DNA of 22,364 bases, from contig JAQGKC010000360.1 of NCBI GenBank assembly GCA_028290305.1, forward strand, positions 1 to 22,364, read 5' to 3'. Source of the stretch: Bradyrhizobium sp. GTDB taxonomy: Bacteria > Pseudomonadota > Alphaproteobacteria > Rhizobiales > Xanthobacteraceae. The notes below the pieces were generated by a model. It was not told where the DNA came from, ran no database searches, and worked only from the letters and a program-made list of their open reading frames with translations. This document shows, piece after piece, positions 15,004 through 22,186 of the stretch (positions are counted from its first letter, which is position 1; each line of letters begins with the position of its first letter). Position numbers and translations under genes: made by a program.

Positions 15004-15771
15004 ATGAGCTTCATTCGCGGCGACGGATTGCGCAAGGTCTATGACCCCGACGGCAAGGCCGTTGAGGCATTGCACAATGTGAATTTCAGCATCGAGAAAG
15101 GCGAATTTGTATCCATCCTCGGGCCGAGCGGGTGCGGGAAGAGCACGCTGCTCATGATGTGCGGTGGACTGGAAGAGATCAGCGATGGGCTGTTGATGGT
15201 TGCCGGCACGCCCATGACCGGCCCGCGTCGTGACACCGGCGTGATGTTCCAGGATCCGACGTTGCTTCCGTGGAAGACGGTCATGGAAAACGTGCTGTTC
15301 CCGGCCCGCATTGCCAGGATTCCGATCGAGCCGGTCGAACGTCGGGCTCGCGCGCTCCTGCAATCCGTCGGCCTGCAGTCCTTTGAAGGACATCGGCCCC
15401 ACCAGCTCTCGGGAGGAATGCGCCAACGGGTATCGATCTGTCGCGCCTTGATCAATGATCCCAGCATCCTGCTGATGGACGAGCCGTTCAGTGCCTTGGA
15501 CGCCATCACCAGGGACCAGATGAATGTCCTGCTGCTTGATCTCTGGCAGCAGCAGCTTGCGCGCACCGCGCTGTTCATCACGCACAGCATCCGCGAAGCC
15601 GTGCTGTTGTCCGACCGCATACTGGTGATGACCAAGCGCCCGGCTACCATCGTGGAAAATGTGGTCGTGCCTTTTTCCAGGCCGCGGAGCCCGGAACTGG
15701 CCGAGAAAGTGGAATTCAATCAGCTTTGCGGCCGTCTCCGCGGCATGATCGAGCATAACCATGTCGGCTGA
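15004..15771 (+). CDS. ABC transporter ATPase, SsuB/TauB type
   Basis: 255 residues from ATG 15004; an in-frame TTG at 14995 is only 3 bases from AGGGAG, so the ATG is preferred although its spacing is long. Motifs are complete: Walker A GPSGCGKST (40-48), Q-loop Gln83 in MFQDPTLLPW, signature LSGGM (135-139), Walker B ILLMDE (155-160), D-loop SALD and H-loop His194 (FITHSIREA). It belongs to the same nitrate/sulfonate/taurine subfamily as the ATPase of the minus-strand operon. It lies 30 bases after the binding-protein gene and overlaps the next permease gene by 11 bases, so the set is one operon. Confidence 0.94.
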   Translation: MSFIRGDGLRKVYDPDGKAVEALHNVNFSIEKGEFVSILGPSGCGKSTLLMMCGGLEEISDGLLMVAGTPMTGPRRDTGVMFQDPTLLPWKTVMENVLFPARIARIPIEPVERRARALLQSVGLQSFEGHRPHQLSGGMRQRVSICRALINDPSILLMDEPFSALDAITRDQMNVLLLDLWQQQLARTALFITHSIREAVLLSDRILVMTKRPATIVENVVVPFSRPRSPELAEKVEFNQLCGRLRGMIEHNHVG

Positions 15772-16576
15772 AGCGTTTCCCACGGGCGTTGCCGATTTGC
15801 CTGCGGGCCGCAGAACCGGCTTCGTCCGGCGTCACGCCGACGGTGCAATGCTTCCCATAGGCTTCATCGTCATCTGCATCGCGGGTCTCGAGATCCTTGC
15901 ACGGACACTGTCGGTTCCCGAGGTTCTGTTTCCCTCGCCAAGCCGGGTGCTGATGGCGCTCACCGTCAATGCTTCCACGCTGGGCTATCATGCCACCTTG
16001 ACGATTTCCCAGGTCGTCGTCGCACTCTTTATCTCGCTGGCTGTCGGTATCTCGCTGGCGACGGTTTTCACGTTGTCGCGTGTGCTCAACGACATGTTCT
16101 CGCCGCTCTTCGTCGTGTTGCAGATCATCCCGAAGATCGCGCTTGCGCCGTTGTTCGTCGTCTGGTTCGGCACCGGGGCTTTGTCCCATTTCAGCTTTGC
16201 TGTCTGCCTCAGCTTTTTCCCGGTATTGGCTGCCGCCCGCGCGGGATTCGAAGAAACCAGCGCAGATGCCGTGCGGCTGTGCAGCGCTCTTGGCGCGAGC
16301 CGGTGGCAAACCCTCATTCACGTGAAATTGCCAATGGCACTGCCGCAACTGTTCGTCGGCGCAAAAGTCAGCACGACGCTGTGCATCATCGGCGTCGTCC
16401 TGGGAGAGTTCGTGAGCGCCAAGGCAGGCATCGGCTGGTACATCGTGCAAGCCGCCGCACTTTCGCAGACCGCGAACATCCTTGCATCCTTGGTCGTGCT
16501 GAGCCTGTTCGGCTTGTGCGTCTATGGCATCGTCTCAGTTGGCGAGATCCTGGTCCGCCGCAAAATGTTTGGATGA
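15761..16576 (+). CDS. ABC transporter permease A, SsuC/TauC type
   Basis: 271 residues, starting at an ATG inside the end of the ATPase gene (11-base overlap), which implies coupled translation. A cytoplasmic start of about 30 residues is followed by six likely membrane helices (for example MLPIGFIVICIAGLEILA, VVALFISLAVGISLATVF, LAPLFVVWFGTGALSHF). The EAA coupling loop is DAVRLCSALGASRWQTLIHVK. It shares the KIALAPLFVVWFG stretch with the next gene, so the two are paralogous permeases that probably form the transmembrane heterodimer of the importer. Confidence 0.92.
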   Translation: MSAEAFPTGVADLPAGRRTGFVRRHADGAMLPIGFIVICIAGLEILARTLSVPEVLFPSPSRVLMALTVNASTLGYHATLTISQVVVALFISLAVGISLATVFTLSRVLNDMFSPLFVVLQIIPKIALAPLFVVWFGTGALSHFSFAVCLSFFPVLAAARAGFEETSADAVRLCSALGASRWQTLIHVKLPMALPQLFVGAKVSTTLCIIGVVLGEFVSAKAGIGWYIVQAAALSQTANILASLVVLSLFGLCVYGIVSVGEILVRRKMFG

Positions 16577-17385
16577 TCCAAATGCCCAAGACATCCAGCC
16601 GGGCTCAACGCATTCTTCTTCCGCTGCTCAATTGCTGCTGCATCCTGCTGTTGTGGGAGTACGCGGTCCTGCACAAGTGGATCAGCCCCCTCAGCCTTTC
16701 CGCGCCGTCCGAAGCTGCGAAAGTCGCCGTGAGCAGTTTCAGCATATTGCTCCCTCACATCCTGGCTACGACGTATGAGACCCTGCTTACGTTCGTACTG
16801 TCCTCGGTGGGCGGCATTTTCCTCGGCGCGCTTCTCATGCATTGGCGCAGGTTTCGCCTCGCGGTCTATCCCAGCATCGTGATGTTCCAACTATTGCCAA
16901 AGATCGCATTGGCGCCGCTCTTCGTGGTCTGGTTCGGTGTCAACATTGTATCCCGGGTATCGTTCGCGGGCTTCATCGCGTTTTTCCCCATCGTGCTGGC
17001 GACGCTCGCCGGACTTCGCGCCACGGACCCGCTGGTGTTGAAGCTGTGCAAATCCTTGCGGGCGTCTCCCGCCCAGATGTTTTGGCAGATCCGGCTGCCT
17101 TATGCGGTTCCCCTGATCATGAGCGGACTGAAGGTCGGAATGACGCTGGCCATTACCGGTGTGATCGTCAGCGAATTCGTGACCGCCCAGAATGGGCTGG
17201 GTTACATCATTGTGCTGGCGTCTTCCAATATGCAGATCGATTTGATGTTCGCGGCCCTTGGATGGGTGTCGCTGATTGGTTTGACGCTGTATGGCGCCGT
17301 TCTGCTTTTTGAACGCCTCGTCCTGATGCGACTGGCCGCTCCGATGACCGGCGCGTTGTTTCAGCCGGGTGAGATCGCGACATGA
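16573..17385 (+). CDS. ABC transporter permease B, SsuC/TauC type
   Basis: 270 residues from ATG 16573, whose ATGA overlaps the stop of permease A; ATG 16582 (MPKTSS) is an alternative. The frame is open far upstream, but that part is only a shadow of permease A. Helices include LLPLLNCCCILLLWEYAV and TLLTFVLSSVGGIFLGALL. It repeats KIALAPLFVVWFG, and its EAA loop is PLVLKLCKSLRASPAQMFW. Unlike the minus-strand importer, which has one permease gene, this operon has two, so its pore is probably a heterodimer. A Cys triplet in the first helix is unusual but has no known role. Confidence 0.91.
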   Translation: MIQMPKTSSRAQRILLPLLNCCCILLLWEYAVLHKWISPLSLSAPSEAAKVAVSSFSILLPHILATTYETLLTFVLSSVGGIFLGALLMHWRRFRLAVYPSIVMFQLLPKIALAPLFVVWFGVNIVSRVSFAGFIAFFPIVLATLAGLRATDPLVLKLCKSLRASPAQMFWQIRLPYAVPLIMSGLKVGMTLAITGVIVSEFVTAQNGLGYIIVLASSNMQIDLMFAALGWVSLIGLTLYGAVLLFERLVLMRLAAPMTGALFQPGEIAT

Positions 17386-17451
17386 CCGAAGGGCTTGCCG
17401 CGCGTGTCGGATCGACCGGTTCGGTGTCAAACCTCATTCATCGGTGGGACC

Positions 17452-17991
17452 ATGCCAAAGAAAACCAACGTCTCACCTGCCACCGCCGGGACGAAGCCGC
17501 CGGGTTCGTCACGACCCATCGCCCCGCATCTGTTCGCCGACGGGCCTCTGATGGAGAGATTCGGGTTTCTCATCCGGCGGCTGCACCAAATTCACATCGC
17601 GCTCTTCATGCAGGAGGCCAAAGACCTCGATATCACAGCGATCCAGTTCACGGCGCTGTCGGTTCTCCATCAACTCGGGGAAATCGATCAGAGCGAACTT
17701 GCCGTACACGTCGGCATGGACCGCGCCAATGTCTCCGACGTGGTGCACCGTCTTTCGGAACGGGGATACGTCACGGTGCGTATCAACCCGGCCCACGGAC
17801 GCAAGCGCCTGATTTTGCTCACCCGGGAAGGCGCTGCTTTCCTGAAAACGGCGGACCAGTGCGCATTACGCGCGCAGGAACGCACCGTTTCGGCGCTGGC
17901 GCAGCAGGATCAAAAGGTCTTTGCCGCGCTGTTGCGGCGGCTCGTGCAGGAACAGAACGCGCTGGGCCGTTCGCCGCTTCGTCTGAAATAG
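17452..17991 (+). CDS. MarR-family transcriptional regulator 2
   Basis: 179 residues from ATG 17452 (GGTGGGA just upstream); the frame extends to a TTG at 17395 that has no good site. A flexible, Pro/Thr/Ser-rich start of about 30 residues precedes the MarR core: RFGFLIRRLHQIHIALF (36-52), winged helix at about 60-125 with recognition helix MDRANVSDVVHRLSERG, and wing NPAHGRKR (112-119). It is a clear paralogue of the MarR gene at 13012-13488. It lies 66 bases after permease B on the same strand, so it is probably co-transcribed and regulates its own operon. The TCAG-N4-CTGA sites are candidate targets, but which of the two regulators binds them cannot be told from sequence. Confidence 0.92.
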   Translation: MPKKTNVSPATAGTKPPGSSRPIAPHLFADGPLMERFGFLIRRLHQIHIALFMQEAKDLDITAIQFTALSVLHQLGEIDQSELAVHVGMDRANVSDVVHRLSERGYVTVRINPAHGRKRLILLTREGAAFLKTADQCALRAQERTVSALAQQDQKVFAALLRRLVQEQNALGRSPLRLK

Positions 17992-18046
17992 GCAAGCCGG
18001 CCCGCGCCCGCATTTCGCTGGCGATATCTCGTTCATGGAGCGGCCG

Positions 18047-18865
18047 ATGAGTTCGGTTGCGTTTTTACCGATGTACGCCGTGCGTGGAACAGACGAGCAT
18101 GCCAATACGCTGTGGAGTTGCCTCCGCGATTCCATCAGAAGCAGCGGGATCGAAGCCCCGGAGCGGGTCGCTCATTTCGAGCCGCGGCTTCAGGGGTGGT
18201 TGCACCCCGAATTGATATTGGGCCAGACATGTGGGCTGCCCTATATCATGAAGCTCTGCGACCGTGTCGAACTGGTCGGCACGCCTGACTATGGCGTCGA
18301 AGGTTGCCCTCCCGGATTCTACCACAGCACGCTCGTTGCGTCCTCCGCAGATAAACGCGAGAGCTTGTCCGAGTTTCTCGGCGGCACGTTGGCGATCAAC
18401 GGAACGGATTCCCAATCCGGTTACGGCGCGATCATGTTTGCATCAGCTCCATTGGCGCAACGGGGACGGTTTTTCCGGCGGGCCATTCGCACGGGTTCCC
18501 ACGACGCATCGATGCAACTCGTGGCAAGAGGTCTTGCAGACATCGCGGCGATCGACTCCGTGACCTGGCGAATGAGCCGGCAATTCGATCCCGGCATTTC
18601 CGGTTTGAAGCCGATCGGAACAACCGAACCGACGCCCGGCCTTCCGTTTATCGCCGCGACCGGCAAATCCCCGGCAAAACTATTTGACGCCGTGCGAACA
18701 GGCATTGCAGCTCTTCCCGAAGAAACGCGCCAGGCTTTCGGATTGAAGGATGTATTGCCGTTCCAGAGACTAGATTACGAGGTCATTTTGACAAATCTCG
18801 CGCAGGCGGAAGCGGTGCATTCGCTGCCCGATATGGAAGAGGTTTCAGCGACATTGTCGCGGTGA
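18047..18865 (+). CDS. Leaderless PhnD-like (phosphate/phosphite/phosphonate) substrate-binding-domain protein
   Basis: 272 residues from ATG 18047, preferred because GGAG lies 6 bases upstream; an in-frame ATG at 18035 has no site. The sequence follows the PhnD-like type II binding fold: an opening strand ASLPMY-type segment (AFLPMYAV), QTCGLPYI at about 64-71, GTLAINGTDSQSGY (the usual 'N-x-x-S-x-S-G' loop), GSHDASMQLVARGLADIAAID, and a C-terminal stretch with LPEETRQAFGL. There is no signal peptide or lipobox, so it should be cytoplasmic, unlike the usual periplasmic PhnD. It lies 55 bases after MarR gene 2 and probably belongs to the same operon. It could be an intracellular ligand sensor, carrier or enzyme related to the imported compound; this is inference. 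Confidence 0.82.
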   Translation: MSSVAFLPMYAVRGTDEHANTLWSCLRDSIRSSGIEAPERVAHFEPRLQGWLHPELILGQTCGLPYIMKLCDRVELVGTPDYGVEGCPPGFYHSTLVASSADKRESLSEFLGGTLAINGTDSQSGYGAIMFASAPLAQRGRFFRRAIRTGSHDASMQLVARGLADIAAIDSVTWRMSRQFDPGISGLKPIGTTEPTPGLPFIAATGKSPAKLFDAVRTGIAALPEETRQAFGLKDVLPFQRLDYEVILTNLAQAEAVHSLPDMEEVSATLSR

Positions 18866-18969
18866 GGCCCGCTTCCGCATCGATTCGCGTGCGGCGTGTC
18901 GCAAGGAGCCCAATTGCCAACAGCGGAGGGTGGCCGCGCGATGGAAGCAGGAATTACCGGAGTTAGAGA

Positions 18970-20661
18970 ATGGATCGCTTCAATCTGGGCACCCATACAA
19001 AGCCTATCTCTACTGTATCGGCGGAAACACAGCGCTGGTTTGATCTGGGTTTGAACTGGTGCTTTGGTTTCAACAAGGGAGAGGGCGTAAAGTGCTTTCG
19101 GAAGGCGCTCGAGTTCGATCCCAGATGTGTGATGGCTCATTGGGGCGTCGCTTACGGCTACGGGCCTTTTTATAATCTGACCTGGCACGAGCATGGCGAG
19201 GAAGAGGCGAATACGTCCACCCGGATCGCGTTCGAGCACATCCAAATGGCGCGCGCGTTGTCAGACAACGCGACGGATCTCGAAAATCAACTGGTAGAGG
19301 CGCTGGCCTGCCGCGTTCAGAAGCCGCATTCGGTTCAGCCGGCCGAGTTTGACCGTTGGGATGACGAATATGCCGCAGCCTTGCGGCGAGTTTACTATCG
19401 TTATCAAGACGACCACGACGTAATGGCGCTTTTGGTGGAGGCCCTGATAACACGAACGCCAAGACGTTTGTGGGACGTCAAGACCGGATTGCCGGCAAAA
19501 AATTCAGACGTGATCGAAGCCCTTCAGGTTTGCGAACGCTCGATCAACCTGGCCAGCCAACAGGGCATAAAGAAACATCCGGCGATCGTGCATTTGCACA
19601 TCCACGCCCTCGAGATGTCGAACGAGCCAAAGCGTGCAGCGGGTTCCGCGAACGATCTCGCAACCATGTGCCCGGACGCCGGGCACATGAATCATATGCC
19701 GGGGCATGTCTACATGCTCTGCGGCGAGTACCAGAAAGCGAAGCTCGCAAGCGAAAGAGCAATAGCCGCCGACGACACTTATCTTGATTACGCGGGGCCC
19801 TTCACCTTTTACACGATCGCATGCGCGCACGACCTTCATTTGATGATGTACGCCTGCATGTTCATGGGCAGGTATCAGGACTCGATCGATGCCGCGAATA
19901 AAATGTGCGCTCTGCTCACGAAGGAGGTCCTCAGTGTCAAAGGCCGTCCCAAGTTCGCGATGAGCCTGGAAGGCTACTATTCCATGAAAACGCACGTGAT
20001 GGTGCGTTTCGGGCGCTGGCAGGAGATCATCGACGAGCCGTTACCCGATGACCCCGAACTGTACCTGGTTTCTACGGCGATGCATCATTATGCCAAGGGC
20101 ATTGCTCACGCCACGCTCAAGAATTTTCACCGCGCTGATGAAGAGCGCAAGCTTTTTCATGAGAGCCTGCGGCGCATCCCGTCTCACCGAAGATTTTTCA
20201 ACAACGACGCTCACAGCATATTGGCGGTGGGCGAGAAGATGCTGGACGGCGAGCTGGAATATCACAGAGGTAATTACCAAACGGCTTATTCCCATTTGCG
20301 GGAGAGCGTGCTTATCGACGACAATCTGGAGTACATCGAGCCGTGGGCCTGGATGCATCCGCCGCGGCATGCTCTTGGGGCTCTTCTGATGGAGCAGGGG
20401 CACTACGGCGAGGCCGAGCAGGTCTATCGCGATGATCTGGGGTTGAACGGCAGCATTCAACGATGTGCGCAGCACCCAGATAACGTCTGGGCGCTTCACG
20501 GTCTGGCAGAATGCTTGGGAAAGCGAGGCGAGCTCGATGAATTGCCGATGGTGCAAAAGAAGCTTGCAGTGGTGCTGGCGTTCGCGGACGTGCCGATCAC
20601 ATCTTCGTGCATGTGTCGGACAACGGTCCAGGCACCAAGCAGCAACTGCTGCTGCAGCTAA
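18970..20661 (+). CDS. Large TPR-like repeat protein with conserved His clusters and Cys-rich C-terminus
   Basis: 563 residues from ATG 18970, with GGAG about 8 bases upstream. There is no signal peptide, so it is probably cytoplasmic. The protein is mostly helical TPR-type repeats, such as GEGVKCFRKALEFDPRCVMAHWGVAYGYG (about 37-65, broken across two helices), CGEYQKAKLASERAI (251-265), MGRYQDSIDAANKM and QGHYGEAEQVYRDDL. It also has His clusters not needed for a TPR scaffold: HLHIH (208-212), HMNHMPGH (239-246) and HDLH (287-290), which could form a metal or active site inside the superhelix. The last 19 residues contain five Cys (SSCMCR and CCC). It lies 104 bases after the PhnD-like gene on the same strand. 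I recognise the architecture, not the function. Confidence 0.83.
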   Translation: MDRFNLGTHTKPISTVSAETQRWFDLGLNWCFGFNKGEGVKCFRKALEFDPRCVMAHWGVAYGYGPFYNLTWHEHGEEEANTSTRIAFEHIQMARALSDNATDLENQLVEALACRVQKPHSVQPAEFDRWDDEYAAALRRVYYRYQDDHDVMALLVEALITRTPRRLWDVKTGLPAKNSDVIEALQVCERSINLASQQGIKKHPAIVHLHIHALEMSNEPKRAAGSANDLATMCPDAGHMNHMPGHVYMLCGEYQKAKLASERAIAADDTYLDYAGPFTFYTIACAHDLHLMMYACMFMGRYQDSIDAANKMCALLTKEVLSVKGRPKFAMSLEGYYSMKTHVMVRFGRWQEIIDEPLPDDPELYLVSTAMHHYAKGIAHATLKNFHRADEERKLFHESLRRIPSHRRFFNNDAHSILAVGEKMLDGELEYHRGNYQTAYSHLRESVLIDDNLEYIEPWAWMHPPRHALGALLMEQGHYGEAEQVYRDDLGLNGSIQRCAQHPDNVWALHGLAECLGKRGELDELPMVQKKLAVVLAFADVPITSSCMCRTTVQAPSSNCCCS

Positions 20662-20693
20662 GTTCACACAATCCCGCAAGATCCCGAGGGAAA

Positions 20694-20722
20694 TTCGCAG
20701 ACCAGGAAATTAGAGATATTAT
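20694..20722 (+). promoter_or_regulatory. Predicted sigma70-like promoter of the metallophosphoesterase-cupredoxin operon
   Basis: TTCGCA (20694-20699), 17-bp spacer, TATTAT (20717-20722). The -10 box is good and the -35 box fair. It lies about 92 bases before ATG 20815 in the 153-base gap after the TPR gene. Confidence 0.35.
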
Positions 20723-20782
20723 TCGGGAATAAAGCCCGCGACGGCCGAGTCTCCTGTTTGGCGGCGCAATTCGGCGCCATTT

Positions 20783-20798
20783 GGAGCCGTTTGGCTCC
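20783..20798 (+). promoter_or_regulatory. Leader hairpin just before the metallophosphoesterase ribosome site
   Basis: GGAGCC (20783-20788), loop GTTT, GGCTCC (20793-20798): a perfect 6-bp stem ending 3 bases before AGGGAG (20802-20807). It leaves the ribosome site free, so it may protect the message or modulate initiation. There is no T-run, so it is not a terminator. Confidence 0.3.
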
Positions 20799-20814
20799 CG
20801 CAGGGAGATGTGAC

Positions 20815-21762
20815 ATGGCCAAAAAGGGTAATGAGGATCGTGGACGAGGAATCGGCCGCCGGGAAGTGCTGGAATGCATGGTCTGGGCGGGGACGGGGGT
20901 GCTCTGGACCGTCAGTGGCGGTGTTCCCCACTCCGTGGGGCTGATCGGCGATGCTCTCGCCGCAGAACCGACAGGCTTCACGTTTTTGCAAATGAGCGAC
21001 AGCCACATCGGCTTCGACAAGGCGGCGAATCCGGACGCGTTGGCCACGCTGCGCGAAGCTGTCGCCACAGTGAAGGCGATGCCGGTCAAGCCATCCTTCA
21101 TCATTCACACTGGCGACATCACGCATCTTTCCAAGCCGGCACAATTCGACAATGCCGATAAAGTGTTCAGCGAGACCGGCGTAAAGATTCATTATGTGCC
21201 GGGCGAGCACGACATTATCGACGAAGAGAACGGCAAGGCCTATCTGGAGCGCTACGGCAAAGGCTCGAAAGGCGCGGGCTGGTACAGTTTTGATGACCAC
21301 GGCGTGCACTTCGTTGGTCTCGTCAACGTCGTCGATCTGAAAAGCGGCGGGTTGGGAAACCTCGGCGCCGAGCAGCTCGCCTGGCTCGAGGCCGACCTGA
21401 AGGACAGGTCCAACAGCACGCCGATCGTCGTGTTCGCGCATATCCCGCTGCAGGTGCTCTACAAGGAGTGGGGCTGGGGTACCGAAGACGGCACGCAGGC
21501 GCTGGCGTTGCTCAAGCGCTTCGGCTCCGTCACCGTTCTGAATGGGCACATTCATCAACTGGCGCAGAAAGTGGAGGGCAACATGACCTTCCACACCGCG
21601 TTGTCGACGGCGTTTCCGCAGCCTGTCCCCGGCACCGCACCCTCGCCAGGTCCGATGGTTGTCCCTGCCGAGAAGCTCCGCACGTTGCTCGGTCTGTCCA
21701 GCATCACCATGGCGCAGGGTAACAAACCGTTGGCGATCGTCGACAAGACGCTAGCCGGTTGA
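20815..21762 (+). CDS. Tat-exported calcineurin-like metallophosphoesterase
   Basis: 315 residues from ATG 20815, with AGGGAG 7 bases upstream. The N-terminus GRREVLECMVWAGTGVLW (Arg15-Arg16) followed by a moderately hydrophobic stretch to about residue 50 is a Tat signal, so the enzyme is folded with its metals before export. The metallophosphoesterase motifs are in order: SDSHIG (Asp62, His64), HTGDITH (Asp101, His104), PGEHD (131-133), FAHIP (His209) and NGHIH (His245, His247). The third motif is normally GNHD; here Glu131 replaces the bridging metal-ligand Asn. It would hydrolyse a phosphoester in the periplasm; the substrate is unknown. The stop is 13 bases before the cupredoxin gene, and an ECF sigma gene follows, so the three probably form one unit. 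Confidence 0.9.
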   Translation: MAKKGNEDRGRGIGRREVLECMVWAGTGVLWTVSGGVPHSVGLIGDALAAEPTGFTFLQMSDSHIGFDKAANPDALATLREAVATVKAMPVKPSFIIHTGDITHLSKPAQFDNADKVFSETGVKIHYVPGEHDIIDEENGKAYLERYGKGSKGAGWYSFDDHGVHFVGLVNVVDLKSGGLGNLGAEQLAWLEADLKDRSNSTPIVVFAHIPLQVLYKEWGWGTEDGTQALALLKRFGSVTVLNGHIHQLAQKVEGNMTFHTALSTAFPQPVPGTAPSPGPMVVPAEKLRTLLGLSSITMAQGNKPLAIVDKTLAG

Positions 21763-21775
21763 TCGGGGATCCGAC

Positions 21776-22156
21776 ATGCGAATTCTGATCAGCCATTTCC
21801 GCTTCGCGGCGGCCCGATTTGCCCTCAGCCGGGCCGTCATCATTGCCATGCTGTTGGGCCCAATCGCCGGGGCCATGTTGGCGGCGGCAGCGATAGCGGC
21901 ACAGGATGCCACGAACGTGATCACCATCGACAATTTCACCTTCGCGCCCCCGGATTTAACGGTAGCCGTGGGAACGACGGTGAAATGGGTCAATCACGAC
22001 GACATCCCGCATTCCGTGGTCAACAAGGACAAGGCGTTCCGGTCGAAGGCGCTCGATACCGACGACTCGTATTCCTTCACGTTCGCCAGCGCCGGCACCT
22101 TCGATTACTTCTGTGGTCTGCATCCGCACATGGTCGGAAAAGTCATCGTAAAGTGA
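21776..22156 (+). CDS. Exported cupredoxin (plastocyanin/amicyanin-like type 1 copper protein)
   Basis: 126 residues from ATG 21776, with GGGGAT a few bases upstream. A long N-terminal hydrophobic signal (about 18-41) is cut near AIAAQ. The mature 80-odd residues form a single small cupredoxin domain: ITIDNFTFAPPDLTVAVGTTVKWVNHD opens the barrel across two strands, and the four type 1 copper ligands are all present: His79 (IPHSV), then Cys113, His116 and Met119 in YFCGLHPHM. The short C-x2-H-x2-M loop is amicyanin/plastocyanin-like. It would carry one electron in the periplasm, or bind copper. It follows the metallophosphoesterase gene at 13 bases. Confidence 0.92.
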   Translation: MRILISHFRFAAARFALSRAVIIAMLLGPIAGAMLAAAAIAAQDATNVITIDNFTFAPPDLTVAVGTTVKWVNHDDIPHSVVNKDKAFRSKALDTDDSYSFTFASAGTFDYFCGLHPHMVGKVIVK

Positions 22157-22186
22157 TCGCAATATTTGAGCCCTCGTGTGCCAAAC

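Noticed and set aside
14497..15783. 428-codon open frame on the minus strand opposite the plus-strand binding-protein and ATPase genes
   Set aside because: It lies antisense to two genes with complete family motifs, and its translation is low-complexity (rich in Arg, His, Gln and Asp) with no domain; long antisense frames are common at this G+C content.
17382..18050. 222-codon frame starting at an ATGA overlap with the permease B stop
   Set aside because: The start looks coupled, but the frame overlaps the MarR gene throughout and its translation is Arg/Pro/Ala-rich without a domain, while the MarR frame has a clear winged helix.
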